DNA from: Acidobacteriaceae bacterium
Lineage (GTDB): Bacteria > Acidobacteriota > Terriglobia > Terriglobales > Acidobacteriaceae
Assembly: GCA_003139975.1 (NCBI GenBank)
Contig: PLHN01000239.1
Span: 244 to 11,813, forward strand
DNA length: 11,570 bases
Direction of reading: 5' to 3'
The position numbers and the translations under genes were made by a program. Below the pieces are notes generated by a model. The model searched no databases, was not told the DNA's origin, and saw nothing but the letters and a program-made list of their open reading frames with translations. How positions within the stretch are numbered: position 1 is the first letter of the stretch; the number at the start of each line of letters is the position of its first letter. Shown here piece after piece: positions 1-6,025 of the stretch.

Positions 1-813
1 ACCAACGACATCGAGCAGCACGAGCGCGCCATTCGTCCGAATACCAGAATCCTTCACGTCGAGTCGCCTACGAATCCGATGGTTCGGGTCGTGGATCTGG
101 AAAAAATTGCGGCGCTGGCACGCAAGCACAAGCTCATCACCACCATCGACTCCACGTTTGCGACGCCCATCAATTGCCGCCCCGCGGAATGGGGCATCGA
201 TCTGGTGCTGCACTCGGGCACCAAGTATTTCGGCGGCCACGCCGACATCATTTGTGGAATCGCCACCGGACGCCACGAACTGATCGATGAAATCCATCAT
301 CTTCGGACGACGCTCGGGTGCTGCATGGACCCGCACGCGGCCTTTTTACTTCTTCGCGGAATCAAAACGCTGGCCGTGCGCGTGGAACGGCAGAACCAGA
401 GCGCCTTGCGCATCGCGGAATTTTTGAGCCAGCATCCCAAGGTTGTGCGCGTGCATTACCCGATGCTGAAGACACACCCGCAATACGAGTTGGCCAAAAA
501 GCAACTGGCGGGCGCGGGCGGCGTGCTGAGCTTTGAGGTGGAAGGCACGGGCGCCGACGCTTGCCGAGTGACAGAAGCGCTCAATCTGTTCACGCTGGCG
601 CCGAGCCTGGGCGGAGTCGAATCGCTGGTCTCCATCCCGGTTCTCACTTCGCACGCGATGGTCGCGTCCGATCTGCGCAAAAAGATGGGCGTGACCGAAC
701 AGATGATCCGGCTCTCAGTAGGAATCGAAAATGTCGACGACCTGATCGCCGATCTGGAAAAAGGTTTGGCGGTACTAGCGCGCAAGCCGGAGCATGCTGG
801 CGCGATGGTCTAG
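1..813 (+). CDS. PLP-dependent trans-sulfuration enzyme (cystathionine gamma-synthase/lyase-like), 5' end missing
   Basis: The frame is open from the first base and ends at TAG 811-813, giving 270 residues; the N-terminal part lies outside the window. This is the Cys/Met-metabolism PLP family. Visible signatures are ESPTNP (cofactor-domain loop), DSTFATPI (Asp that contacts the PLP ring nitrogen) and HSGTKYFGGHAD, whose lysine (codon 223-225) should be the Schiff-base lysine. The C-terminal domain has SLGGVESLVSIP and RLSVGIEN, the usual substrate-binding and closing motifs. Family members make or break cystathionine, or split methionine or homocysteine, in the cytoplasm. The remaining sequence does not separate cystathionine gamma-synthase from gamma-lyase or methionine gamma-lyase, so I give no symbol. 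Family is certain, substrate is not. No clear terminator follows; the gap to ahpC is 99 bases. Confidence 0.93.
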   Translation, partial: TNDIEQHERAIRPNTRILHVESPTNPMVRVVDLEKIAALARKHKLITTIDSTFATPINCRPAEWGIDLVLHSGTKYFGGHADIICGIATGRHELIDEIHHLRTTLGCCMDPHAAFLLLRGIKTLAVRVERQNQSALRIAEFLSQHPKVVRVHYPMLKTHPQYELAKKQLAGAGGVLSFEVEGTGADACRVTEALNLFTLAPSLGGVESLVSIPVLTSHAMVASDLRKKMGVTEQMIRLSVGIENVDDLIADLEKGLAVLARKPEHAGAMV

Positions 814-877
814 AACGGCTTTATGTCTGCTGGAAAGTCTTTTATCATAAATGGTCTAAGTGAGAAACGGTCTTATG
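805..877 (+). promoter_or_regulatory. Candidate ahpC promoter/operator with AT-rich palindrome and imperfect direct repeat
   Basis: A TATCAT hexamer at 843-848 (5 of 6 to the -10 consensus) lies 17 bases after a weak TTTATG at 820-825. The -10 sits inside a perfect 5+1+5 palindrome, TTTATCATAAA, at 841-851, which stands out from the GC-rich surroundings and could bind a regulator. Two similar blocks flank it: ATGGTCTA followed by AACGGCTTTATG (805-825), and ATGGTCTA followed by AACGGTCTTATG (851-877). The first block crosses the stop codon of the upstream gene. Peroxiredoxin genes are often under OxyR or PerR control, but this sequence does not match either consensus closely enough for me to name a regulator. 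Confidence 0.3.
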
Positions 878-912
878 CTTCATAACCTAATAAGAAGAGG
901 GGTAAACAAAAC

Positions 913-1458
913 ATGCTTGGCATTGGAGAAAAGTTCCCAATCTTTTCTGTGACGGCTACGGTGAGCACGGAAAAAGACCCGAAGAAAGCCTTCAAAACTA
1001 TTACTAACCTGGACTACCCCGGCAAGTGGAAGGTCTACTTTTTCTGGCCCAAGGATTTCACGTTCGTATGCCCGACGGAAATCGTTGGCTTTGGCAAACT
1101 GAACAAGCAATTCGCCGACCGCGATACTCAAATCTTGGGCGGTAGCACCGACTCCGAGTGGGTGCACCACGCCTGGCGCACGCACCACGAAGATCTGAAA
1201 AACCTTCCGTTCCCAATGCTGGCGGATATCAAACATGATCTCTGCGAACAGCTCGGGATCATCGATCCGGCCGGCGGGGTGGCGCAGCGCGCGACTTTCG
1301 TCGTCGACCCGGAAGGCGTCATCCGCTTTGTATATGTCACCGACGGATCGGTGGGGCGCAACCCGGACGAAGTTCTCCGCGTGCTTGATGCGCTGCAGAG
1401 CGACGAGCTTTGCCCGTGCAACTGGCACAAGGGCGAGCCGACGTTGGTGGTTGGATAA
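913..1458 (+). CDS. ahpC: Alkyl hydroperoxide reductase AhpC (2-Cys peroxiredoxin, three-cysteine mycobacterial type)
   Basis: A 181-residue cytoplasmic thiol peroxidase that reduces H2O2, organic hydroperoxides and possibly peroxynitrite. The thioredoxin-fold core shows the peroxidatic motif FTFVCPTE with Cys53. The C-terminus carries the resolving motif ELCPCNW with two cysteines, Cys167 and Cys169. The same three-cysteine layout is known from M. tuberculosis AhpC (Cys61, Cys174, Cys176), which is reduced by AhpD rather than by the flavoprotein AhpF. An AhpD gene follows directly here, and no ahpF is visible in the window. The ATG at 913 follows a purine-rich AGAAGAGGGG about ten bases upstream and gives the normal N-terminus MLGIGEKFP. 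Length is typical for the family. Confidence 0.96.
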   Translation: MLGIGEKFPIFSVTATVSTEKDPKKAFKTITNLDYPGKWKVYFFWPKDFTFVCPTEIVGFGKLNKQFADRDTQILGGSTDSEWVHHAWRTHHEDLKNLPFPMLADIKHDLCEQLGIIDPAGGVAQRATFVVDPEGVIRFVYVTDGSVGRNPDEVLRVLDALQSDELCPCNWHKGEPTLVVG

Positions 1459-1463
1459 GAAAC

Positions 1464-1615
1464 CGTCGCTGGTCGTTCGTCGTTGGTCGTTAGCCCGCAG
1501 AAAACGCGCGCAGGCTATGGTCGACGACGAACGGCCAAAGGCGACACAAGGGCGGGCAGCTAATACCGAATCACGAACGACGAACGACGAACGACCAACG
1601 ACCAGCCACCAACGA
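1464..1615. repeat. Inverted arrays of 7-nt repeats in the ahpC-ahpD gap
   Basis: On the left, three head-to-tail heptamers, GGTCGTT, CGTCGTT and GGTCGTT, fill 1471-1491. On the right, six heptamers run through 1574-1615: CGAACGA three times, then CCAACGA, CCAGCCA and CCAACGA. The right units are the reverse complement of the left ones. Bases 1468-1491 can pair with 1583-1606 at 22 of 24 positions, with a 91-base loop that contains another related stretch near 1519-1530. In a transcript covering both ahp genes this would be a long hairpin between the two cistrons. Short heptameric repeats are known from cyanobacterial genomes, and I believe similar ones occur in acidobacteria. This could be genomic repeat, RNA-stability element or neither. 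Confidence 0.8.
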
Positions 1616-1628
1616 CATCCGGACTCTT

Positions 1629-2180
1629 ATGACATTGAATGAATTGCTGGAGACTTTGCCATCTTACGCGCGGGACCTGAAGCTCAACCTGTCGAGCTTG
1701 CTTTCACAAAACGAACTCACCGAGCAACAGACCTGGGGAACCGTGGTGGCGAGCGCAGTGGCATCGCGCAATGAGGACATTATGCGATCTGCATTCGCAG
1801 ATGCCGCCGGTCATTTATCGCCGCAGGTAATCGAAGCAGCAAAAGGCGCAGCCGCGATCATGGGTATGAATAACGTGTACTACCGCTTTCTGCACCTCAC
1901 CAGCAACGAAAAGTACCGCACCATTCCGGCGCGGCTGCGCATGAACATCCTGCGTTCGCACGGGGTCGACGCCCTGGATTTCGAACTCTGGTGCACGGTG
2001 GTGTCGGCGATCAACGGCTGCGGCGCCTGCGTCGATTCCCACGAGAAGACGCTGCGCGAGAAGGGCATGAGCGAAGAAACGATTGTGGCCGCCGTCCGCA
2101 TTGCGTCGGTCATTCATGGGTTGGCTAGTGTGCTGGAGGCCGAGAAGGCGACCCCGGCCGTGGCCGCCGCTGTTTCCTAA
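1629..2180 (+). CDS. ahpD: Alkyl hydroperoxide reductase AhpD (carboxymuconolactone decarboxylase family)
   Basis: A 183-residue all-helical protein of the AhpD-like/CMD superfamily. It has the complete active-site set described for M. tuberculosis AhpD (Glu118, Cys130, Cys133, His137): Glu119, Cys131, Cys134 and His138 sit in FELWCT and CGACVDSHEKTL with identical spacing. The CxxC pair forms a redox disulfide that passes electrons to AhpC. In mycobacteria it is itself reduced through a lipoamide/dihydrolipoamide dehydrogenase relay; whether that holds here is inferred. The gene lies 170 bases after ahpC, with the heptamer arrays between. The start ATG 1629 has only a weak purine stretch (CCGGA) upstream, so translation may depend on ahpC readthrough or on local RNA structure. 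Length is near the usual 175-180 residues. Confidence 0.95.
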   Translation: MTLNELLETLPSYARDLKLNLSSLLSQNELTEQQTWGTVVASAVASRNEDIMRSAFADAAGHLSPQVIEAAKGAAAIMGMNNVYYRFLHLTSNEKYRTIPARLRMNILRSHGVDALDFELWCTVVSAINGCGACVDSHEKTLREKGMSEETIVAAVRIASVIHGLASVLEAEKATPAVAAAVS

Positions 2181-2198
2181 GATCGCAGTGCCCCTAGC

Positions 2199-2231
2199 TT
2201 CGCGCCCGTTTGGTGGACGCTAACCTTGGCG
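2199..2231. repeat. Dispersed hairpin repeat, copy 1
   Basis: Bases 2199-2231 share TTCGCGCCCG, then CGCTAACCT and GGCG, with 11258-11289, with small differences between the blocks. GCGCCC and GGACGC at the two sides can form a short stem with one mismatch. It lies 18 bases after ahpD in the convergent gap before the zinc-ribbon gene, so it could act as a transcript end in either direction, though it has no T-tract. A REP-like intergenic repeat is the simplest reading. Confidence 0.55.
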
Positions 2232-2272
2232 AATCAGGTCAACGTTTTGGCGCGGCCAACTAATTTCTCTCG

Positions 2273-2623
2273 CTACGTCTTTTTTTCTTCCTTCGGCACG
2301 ATCGTTATGCCGAATACTGAGAGCTGTCCAACGCCGCCCACGTTGACGCCGCTCGCGTCGTCTGGGTTTGGAAGGTAGAGGGTTTTGCAAAATTCGCAGC
2401 GATACACTTCGGCATCGGCTCCCCAGGCTTTTTCCGCGCAGCCGCATTCGCGCTCAAGCACGTCGACGGAGTAGAACCAGCGCTTGAGGTGCCCTCCGCA
2501 GAACTTTCCTTTTTCATCTTTCTCATTGCAGGCCCGCTGGCCGGTCTTTTTGACTTTGACCTTGTGGTTAGGAAGCTGTGGAACGTCTGTTGCCTGCGCG
2601 CTGACTGGTTCACCTGAAGACAC
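2273..2623 (-). CDS. Small six-cysteine, zinc-ribbon-like protein of unknown function
   Basis: I do not recognise this 116-residue protein. I chose the GTG at 2623 because GGAG sits seven bases upstream on the coding strand; the open frame runs on to 2809, but that part overlaps the DinB gene and has no such site. The N-terminal 20 residues look disordered. Six cysteines follow: Cys32, Cys42 (before GGHLKRWFY), Cys60 and Cys62 (ECGC), then Cys76 and Cys79 (YRCEFCKTLY). The last CxxC plus the earlier pairs suggest one or two structural zinc sites. The C-terminus is a Gly/Val-rich segment ending in a lysine-rich tail. No signal peptide or membrane segment is seen, so it is probably cytoplasmic. 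It follows the DinB gene by 92 bases on the same strand and converges with ahpD. Confidence 0.72.
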   Translation of the reverse strand: MSSGEPVSAQATDVPQLPNHKVKVKKTGQRACNEKDEKGKFCGGHLKRWFYSVDVLERECGCAEKAWGADAEVYRCEFCKTLYLPNPDDASGVNVGGVGQLSVFGITIVPKEEKKT

Positions 2624-2663
2624 AAGAAATCTCCAATCGAATGCCTGATTTCGCCTACCCGTT

Positions 2664-2669
2664 ATTTTA
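2664..2669 (-). promoter_or_regulatory. Possible -10 hexamer (TAAAAT) for the zinc-ribbon gene
   Basis: On the minus strand TAAAAT (5 of 6 to consensus) lies about 40 bases before the GTG start at 2623 in an otherwise GC-rich gap. No acceptable -35 is found 17 bases upstream, so this is a weak call. Readthrough from the DinB gene is equally possible. Confidence 0.2.
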
Positions 2670-2715
2670 TCAGCGCGGCGCCGAAGACCCACGGCGGCCC
2701 CGCAGTCGTGACTGG

Positions 2716-3192
2716 CTAGTCGAACACCTTCTTCGGCGCCGCCTGATCGTTGCCGACGCGGCCCATCGTGATTTCCGCCACAAAATAGTTTTCGCCCTTG
2801 ATCGGGCAACCCGCCATACGGCGCAGCATCGCCAACTGACCGGCGTGGGTCAACGCATCGGCAATCGGGCCCTGAAAAAGCTTTTCAGCCGGAACTTGCA
2901 GCGGCCGATCCGACGCCAGATAGTCGTCGAACTTCTTCAGCGCGGCAAAGAAACGCTCGCCTTCTTTTTCCCAGGGAAGCGGGGTCGAGTCGTGCCACTT
3001 GGGGCTTCCGTCGGCCATCGAGAGCGCCCAGTCCATGAGATCGCCCATGTGCGCCAGGATGTTCGCCGAAGTGCGCGCAGTTTCCGGCGCGCCGTAATCG
3101 GCGAAGCTCGCGGGTGCGTTGCGGATCGTTTTGCCACTGCGATAAGCGAGCGTGGCCAGCGTATGACGGAGCAGGGTGCGGTCGTCAGACAT
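2716..3192 (-). CDS. DinB-superfamily protein (putative metal-binding, stress-related)
   Basis: A 158-residue protein that fits the DinB/YfiT four-helix-bundle superfamily. The N-terminal helix pair contains ILAHMGDLMDWAL with His48, the usual first metal ligand, in the family's H-x(n)-W context. The second signature is DALTHAGQLAMLRRMAG, matching the common HxxxHRGQ block. Only the second histidine (His116) of that block is present; the position four residues earlier is Asp112. A His/Asp/His metal site is therefore possible, or metal binding is lost. Members include thiol-dependent transferases and many uncharacterised proteins. ATG 3192 has GGGA about ten bases upstream. The frame stays open to 3381, but that part lies inside the ALDH gene. 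It follows ALDH by 53 bases, so co-transcription is plausible. Confidence 0.82.
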   Translation of the reverse strand: MSDDRTLLRHTLATLAYRSGKTIRNAPASFADYGAPETARTSANILAHMGDLMDWALSMADGSPKWHDSTPLPWEKEGERFFAALKKFDDYLASDRPLQVPAEKLFQGPIADALTHAGQLAMLRRMAGCPIKGENYFVAEITMGRVGNDQAAPKKVFD

Positions 3193-3195
3193 AGT

Positions 3196-3242
3196 CAGTT
3201 CCCAGTTCCCAGAAAAGCGCTCAGCGCAAAGTCTGAGAACTG
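3196..3242. repeat. Small period-7 repeat and inverted repeat between ALDH and DinB
   Basis: CAGTTCC occurs twice head to tail (3196-3209), followed by CAG, so the period is again 7 as in the ahp gap, with another unit. The second copy with its CAG (3203-3212) can pair with CTGAGAACTG at 3233-3242, nine of ten positions, around a 20-base loop. On the coding (minus) strand this lies just after the ALDH stop. There is no T-tract after it, so I do not call it a terminator. Confidence 0.45.
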
Positions 3243-3245
3243 TTT

Positions 3246-4820
3246 TCAGAGTTTTCTTCGCCACAGCGCTCCTGCCGCGCGCAGCGACGCTTTCATCTTC
3301 TGGCGGAGCGCACGTGCAAACAGCAGGTCGAGGAAGCTTTCCGCCTCGGCGCTGAACTCGCGGCCATACCCAAACCACCAAACTTTCTTCATGCGCGGCG
3401 TCAGATCAGTATCGACGTACTTCACGCGCACCATTTCTTCCAGTCCCCAGCGCCCATGCGTGCGTCCAAGTCCGCTCGCCTTGATGCCGCCATGCGGAGC
3501 CTCGCTAATGCTGAAGCAGGATACGACATCGTTGATCATCACCGTGCCGGCGTTGATCTGCCGGGCCAGACGTTCGCCGCGCGCGCGGTCGCTCGTCCAA
3601 ACGCTCGCCGCCAGGCCGTAATCAGAATCGTTCGCCAGGCGTACCGCTTCAGCGTCGTCGTCAAACGGTGCGATCGGGAGCACTGGCCCAAACGTCTCTT
3701 CCTGCATGATCTTCATGCTGTGGCTCACGCCAGAAAGCACCGTAGGCGCAAAAAATGTGGAGCCTAGTTCGCGCACCCGCTCGCCTCCTGCCAGCAGGCG
3801 AGCGCCCCGCTGCCGCGCATCTTCCACGTGCGCTTCCACTATGCGCACTTGTTTTTCATGAATCATCGGACCAATGTCGGTGGAAGGATCCATTCCGTTC
3901 CCGACGCGCAGTTTGCGCGCCTTGGTGGCGCAGGCCTCGGCGAAAACCGGATACAAACTGCGGTGCACATAGCAGCGCTCTACGGAAAGGCAGGTCTGGC
4001 CGGCGTTGACAAAAGCTCCCCAAACCGCGCCGCTCGAGGCGATGTCAACGTCGGCATCCTCAAGCACCAGCATCGCGTCTTTGCCGCCCAATTCCAGGAC
4101 GAGCGGAAGCATTCGCTCCGCGGCCGTTTGCGCGATGCGCCGTCCGGTAGCGAGGCTTCCGGTAAACACGAGCTTGTCGATTTCGCTTCTCACTAACGCC
4201 GCGCCGGTGGGCCCTTCGCCTGGGAGCACCTGAAAAACATCGTCGGGAACGCCCGCCTTGCGCAGCAGTTTCTGAAGTTCGAACGCGACCAGCGGAGTTA
4301 ACTCGGAGGGTTTAAGCACAACCGAATTGCCCGCCACCAACGCCGCCATCGTTTCAGTTGCAGGAGTTGAAAAAGGATAATTCCACGGCGAGATGATTCC
4401 GATGACGCCGTAGGGCTCGCGCAAAATGCGGCCGGATTTTGTTTTGACCGCAAGATTACCGTGTGGCAGCGGTTCGTCGCGCAAAAGCGCGAATGCGTTT
4501 TCGATCAGAAAGCGCGCGGCATCCAGCACGACAAGAACTTCCGTGACCAGCGCTTCAACCTGGGGCTTGCCGGCCTCTTGCGTGATCCGGCGCGCGATCT
4601 CCGTTTTGCGCTCCAGCAGAATTTGCTGAAAACGGCGCACCAGGCGGAGCCGGTTGCGAATGCCCCACGCATACCAATCGGGTTGCGCCGCGCGGGCGCG
4701 CGCCACGGCGGCGCGCACTTCGGTGGGCCCTGCGCTATCCAGTTCGCCCAGCACTTCACCTGTCGCCGGATTCACGGAGGCGATGCGCGAGACTGCGAAT
4801 TGGACGTCGGTCGCCATCAC
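3246..4820 (-). CDS. NAD(P)-dependent aldehyde dehydrogenase family protein with C-terminal extension
   Basis: A 524-residue cytosolic-type ALDH that would oxidise an aldehyde to the carboxylate with NAD(P). Counted from the GTG at 4820, the cofactor domain shows SPWNYPF (Asn147, oxyanion hole), VVLKPSE (Lys170) and FTGSLATGRRI. The catalytic domain shows LELGGK (general base Glu243), NAGQTCLSVER (nucleophile Cys277) and EETFGPV (Glu375, Phe377). All key residues are present. The family usually ends near 480-500 residues. Here about 45 residues follow the core, beginning KKVWWFGYG and ending in a basic, alanine-rich stretch that may form an amphipathic helix. The substrate cannot be told from sequence. 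GTG 4820 and ATG 4817 are adjacent possible starts, and neither has a clear ribosome-binding site. truA lies upstream on the same strand, DinB downstream. Confidence 0.95.
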   Translation of the reverse strand: MMATDVQFAVSRIASVNPATGEVLGELDSAGPTEVRAAVARARAAQPDWYAWGIRNRLRLVRRFQQILLERKTEIARRITQEAGKPQVEALVTEVLVVLDAARFLIENAFALLRDEPLPHGNLAVKTKSGRILREPYGVIGIISPWNYPFSTPATETMAALVAGNSVVLKPSELTPLVAFELQKLLRKAGVPDDVFQVLPGEGPTGAALVRSEIDKLVFTGSLATGRRIAQTAAERMLPLVLELGGKDAMLVLEDADVDIASSGAVWGAFVNAGQTCLSVERCYVHRSLYPVFAEACATKARKLRVGNGMDPSTDIGPMIHEKQVRIVEAHVEDARQRGARLLAGGERVRELGSTFFAPTVLSGVSHSMKIMQEETFGPVLPIAPFDDDAEAVRLANDSDYGLAASVWTSDRARGERLARQINAGTVMINDVVSCFSISEAPHGGIKASGLGRTHGRWGLEEMVRVKYVDTDLTPRMKKVWWFGYGREFSAEAESFLDLLFARALRQKMKASLRAAGALWRRKL

Positions 4821-4826
4821 GAGAGA

Positions 4827-4832
4827 AGTGTA
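4827..4832 (-). promoter_or_regulatory. Possible -10 hexamer (TACACT) of a leaderless ALDH transcript
   Basis: On the minus strand TACACT (4 of 6) is followed by six bases and then the GTG/ATG start, where transcription would be expected to begin. With no ribosome-binding site upstream, a leaderless message fits. No convincing -35 is seen, so the call is weak. Confidence 0.22.
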
Positions 4833-4870
4833 CGCGGGGTCGTGCGAGTGCGCTAGAGCTTCAAAGGAGC

Positions 4871-4957
4871 GACGGACGCCGTCTTGGCTTTAGCTGGCCT
4901 CACGGGCTAGAGCCCCTGTCTTTCCTGGCTTCTGGCGGCACGGCTAAAGCCGTGCCC
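4871..4957. repeat. Cluster of three compact GC-rich hairpins (REP-like) after truA
   Basis: Three short palindromes lie in the 146-base gap between the end of truA and the start of ALDH: GACGG-ACG-CCGTC (4871-4883), GGGCT-AG-AGCCC (4904-4915), and GGCACGGCT-AA-AGCCGTGCC (4937-4956), which is a nine-base-pair perfect stem. They are separated by T- and G-rich spacers such as TTGGCTTTAGCTGG. Clustered hairpins of this kind fit a REP-like intergenic repeat. The strongest one starts ten bases after the truA stop on the minus strand and could help end that transcript, but no T-tract follows it in that direction. Confidence 0.6.
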
Positions 4958-4966
4958 TTTCAAAAC

Positions 4967-5779
4967 CTAGTACTCCACCCTCACCAGATACAGTCCGCTG
5001 GCTGGCGCAGTCGGTCCGGCCGCCGAGCGCTCGCGTGCGGCCACAATGCGCCGGAAGTCTTCGAGCGTCACGCTCCCTTTTCCCACCTGCACAAAAGTCC
5101 CCACCAGGTTGCGCACCATGTGATGAAGGAATCCAGTGCCACGAATGGTGTAGACCAGTTCTTCACCCTCTCGCGCCCACGCGGAAGAAAAAACTTCGCG
5201 GATGTTGGTTGGAACGATGGGGAGTGCCGTCGGCCCCCGCGGGTCGGTATGTCTTCCACTTTCCGCCGCGCTCGCCGTCATCCGTTCCACGCGTTCCGGA
5301 TCCACGGCCGCAAACGACGTGAAATCATGTTTGCCTACCACGACTCCGGCTGCCGCCGCCATCGCCTCCTCGTCGAGCGGATATGGATGATGCCAAACGT
5401 AGCGCGCCAGAAACGGTGGGCAAACCGCACCGCGAACCATGCGATAGCGGTACGTCTTAGCCCGCGCCGACTTGCGCGCGTGGAAATCCGGAGCGGCCTC
5501 GCGCACTTCAAGCACCCGGATCGAAGGCGGCAGAATATCGTTCAGTGCCACCACCCAGTTTTCCACGGGGATCGCCGATGCCGTCACAAAGGTGGCCACC
5601 TGCGCGAGGGCATGGACACCGGCGTCGGTGCGCCCCGATCCCTGCGGCAGTACATTTTCGCCGCTCAAGCGTCCAATAGCCGAGGCGAGCGTGCCCTGCA
5701 CGGTTGCACGGCCAGGCTGCACCTGCCAGCCGGCAAATTCGGAGCCGTCATAGGAGACGATCAGTTTGAGATTGCGCAC
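4967..5779 (-). CDS. truA: tRNA pseudouridine synthase A (TruA)
   Basis: Converts uridines 38-40 in the anticodon stem-loop of tRNAs to pseudouridine. The protein has the TruA order of motifs: VSYDGSEFAGWQ near the start, SGRTDAGVHA with the catalytic aspartate (Asp52 in this form), RAKTYRYR, HDFTSFA and a C-terminal GTGFLHHMVRNLVGT. Length is 270 residues, normal for the family. I prefer the GTG at 5779, with GGAAAAG just upstream and a family-typical N-terminus (RNLKLIVSYDG). A GTG at 5800 would add seven residues but has no ribosome-binding site. A TACGAT at 5813-5818 (minus) could be a -10. It is divergent from the TolC-type gene, and its 3' end meets the hairpin cluster. Confidence 0.95.
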   Translation of the reverse strand: MRNLKLIVSYDGSEFAGWQVQPGRATVQGTLASAIGRLSGENVLPQGSGRTDAGVHALAQVATFVTASAIPVENWVVALNDILPPSIRVLEVREAAPDFHARKSARAKTYRYRMVRGAVCPPFLARYVWHHPYPLDEEAMAAAAGVVVGKHDFTSFAAVDPERVERMTASAAESGRHTDPRGPTALPIVPTNIREVFSSAWAREGEELVYTIRGTGFLHHMVRNLVGTFVQVGKGSVTLEDFRRIVAARERSAAGPTAPASGLYLVRVEY

Positions 5780-5800
5780 ATGCTTTTCCGGGGCCCACAC

Positions 5801-6025
5801 CGTTCGTTCATCATCGTAGGTATTGCGGAATCTGGCCGTTGCCGTCGCGGAAACCGTTACCGCGCGTCAGCTATACTATTTCACTTACGACCGAATATTT
5901 GCGGCTCATGCAAAAGATTGCTTTTCCCGAGCAATTGCAAGGAACTCCCGCGTGGCGCTCTACGTAACCAACAGTGGGATCCATTACTCCGTTTTGCTCA
6001 GCCCTGATCGATGGAGATGATTCGA
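5801..6025. promoter_or_regulatory. Divergent truA / tolC-type intergenic region with candidate tolC promoter
   Basis: This gap serves both directions. On the plus strand TATACT at 5872-5877 (5 of 6 to the -10 consensus) is the best hexamer, without a good -35. It would leave a leader of roughly 145 bases before the start at 6026. In that leader ATTGCT (5917-5922) can pair with AGCAAT (5930-5935) around a seven-base loop. No riboswitch class was recognised. Confidence 0.28.

Noticed and set aside
1464-1615. CRISPR array
   Set aside because: The units are 7 nt long, tandem without spacers and in opposite orientations, and no cas gene is near.
2624-2809. N-terminal extension of the zinc-ribbon-like protein
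   Set aside because: The extra residues overlap the DinB coding region in another frame; the GTG at 2623 has GGAG at ideal spacing.
2641-3621. 326-codon open frame on the plus strand opposite DinB and ALDH
   Set aside because: It lies opposite two genes with clear family motifs; its translation is rich in Arg and Ser with no recognisable domain. It is an antisense shadow of GC-rich coding DNA.
4937-4957. Strong rho-independent terminator of truA
   Set aside because: The stem is good, but on the truA strand the bases after it are not T-rich and the loop is only two bases.
4952-6007. 351-codon plus-strand frame opposite truA
   Set aside because: truA is unambiguous on the other strand; the frame's product is His/Arg-rich, without family features, and runs on through the divergent promoter region.
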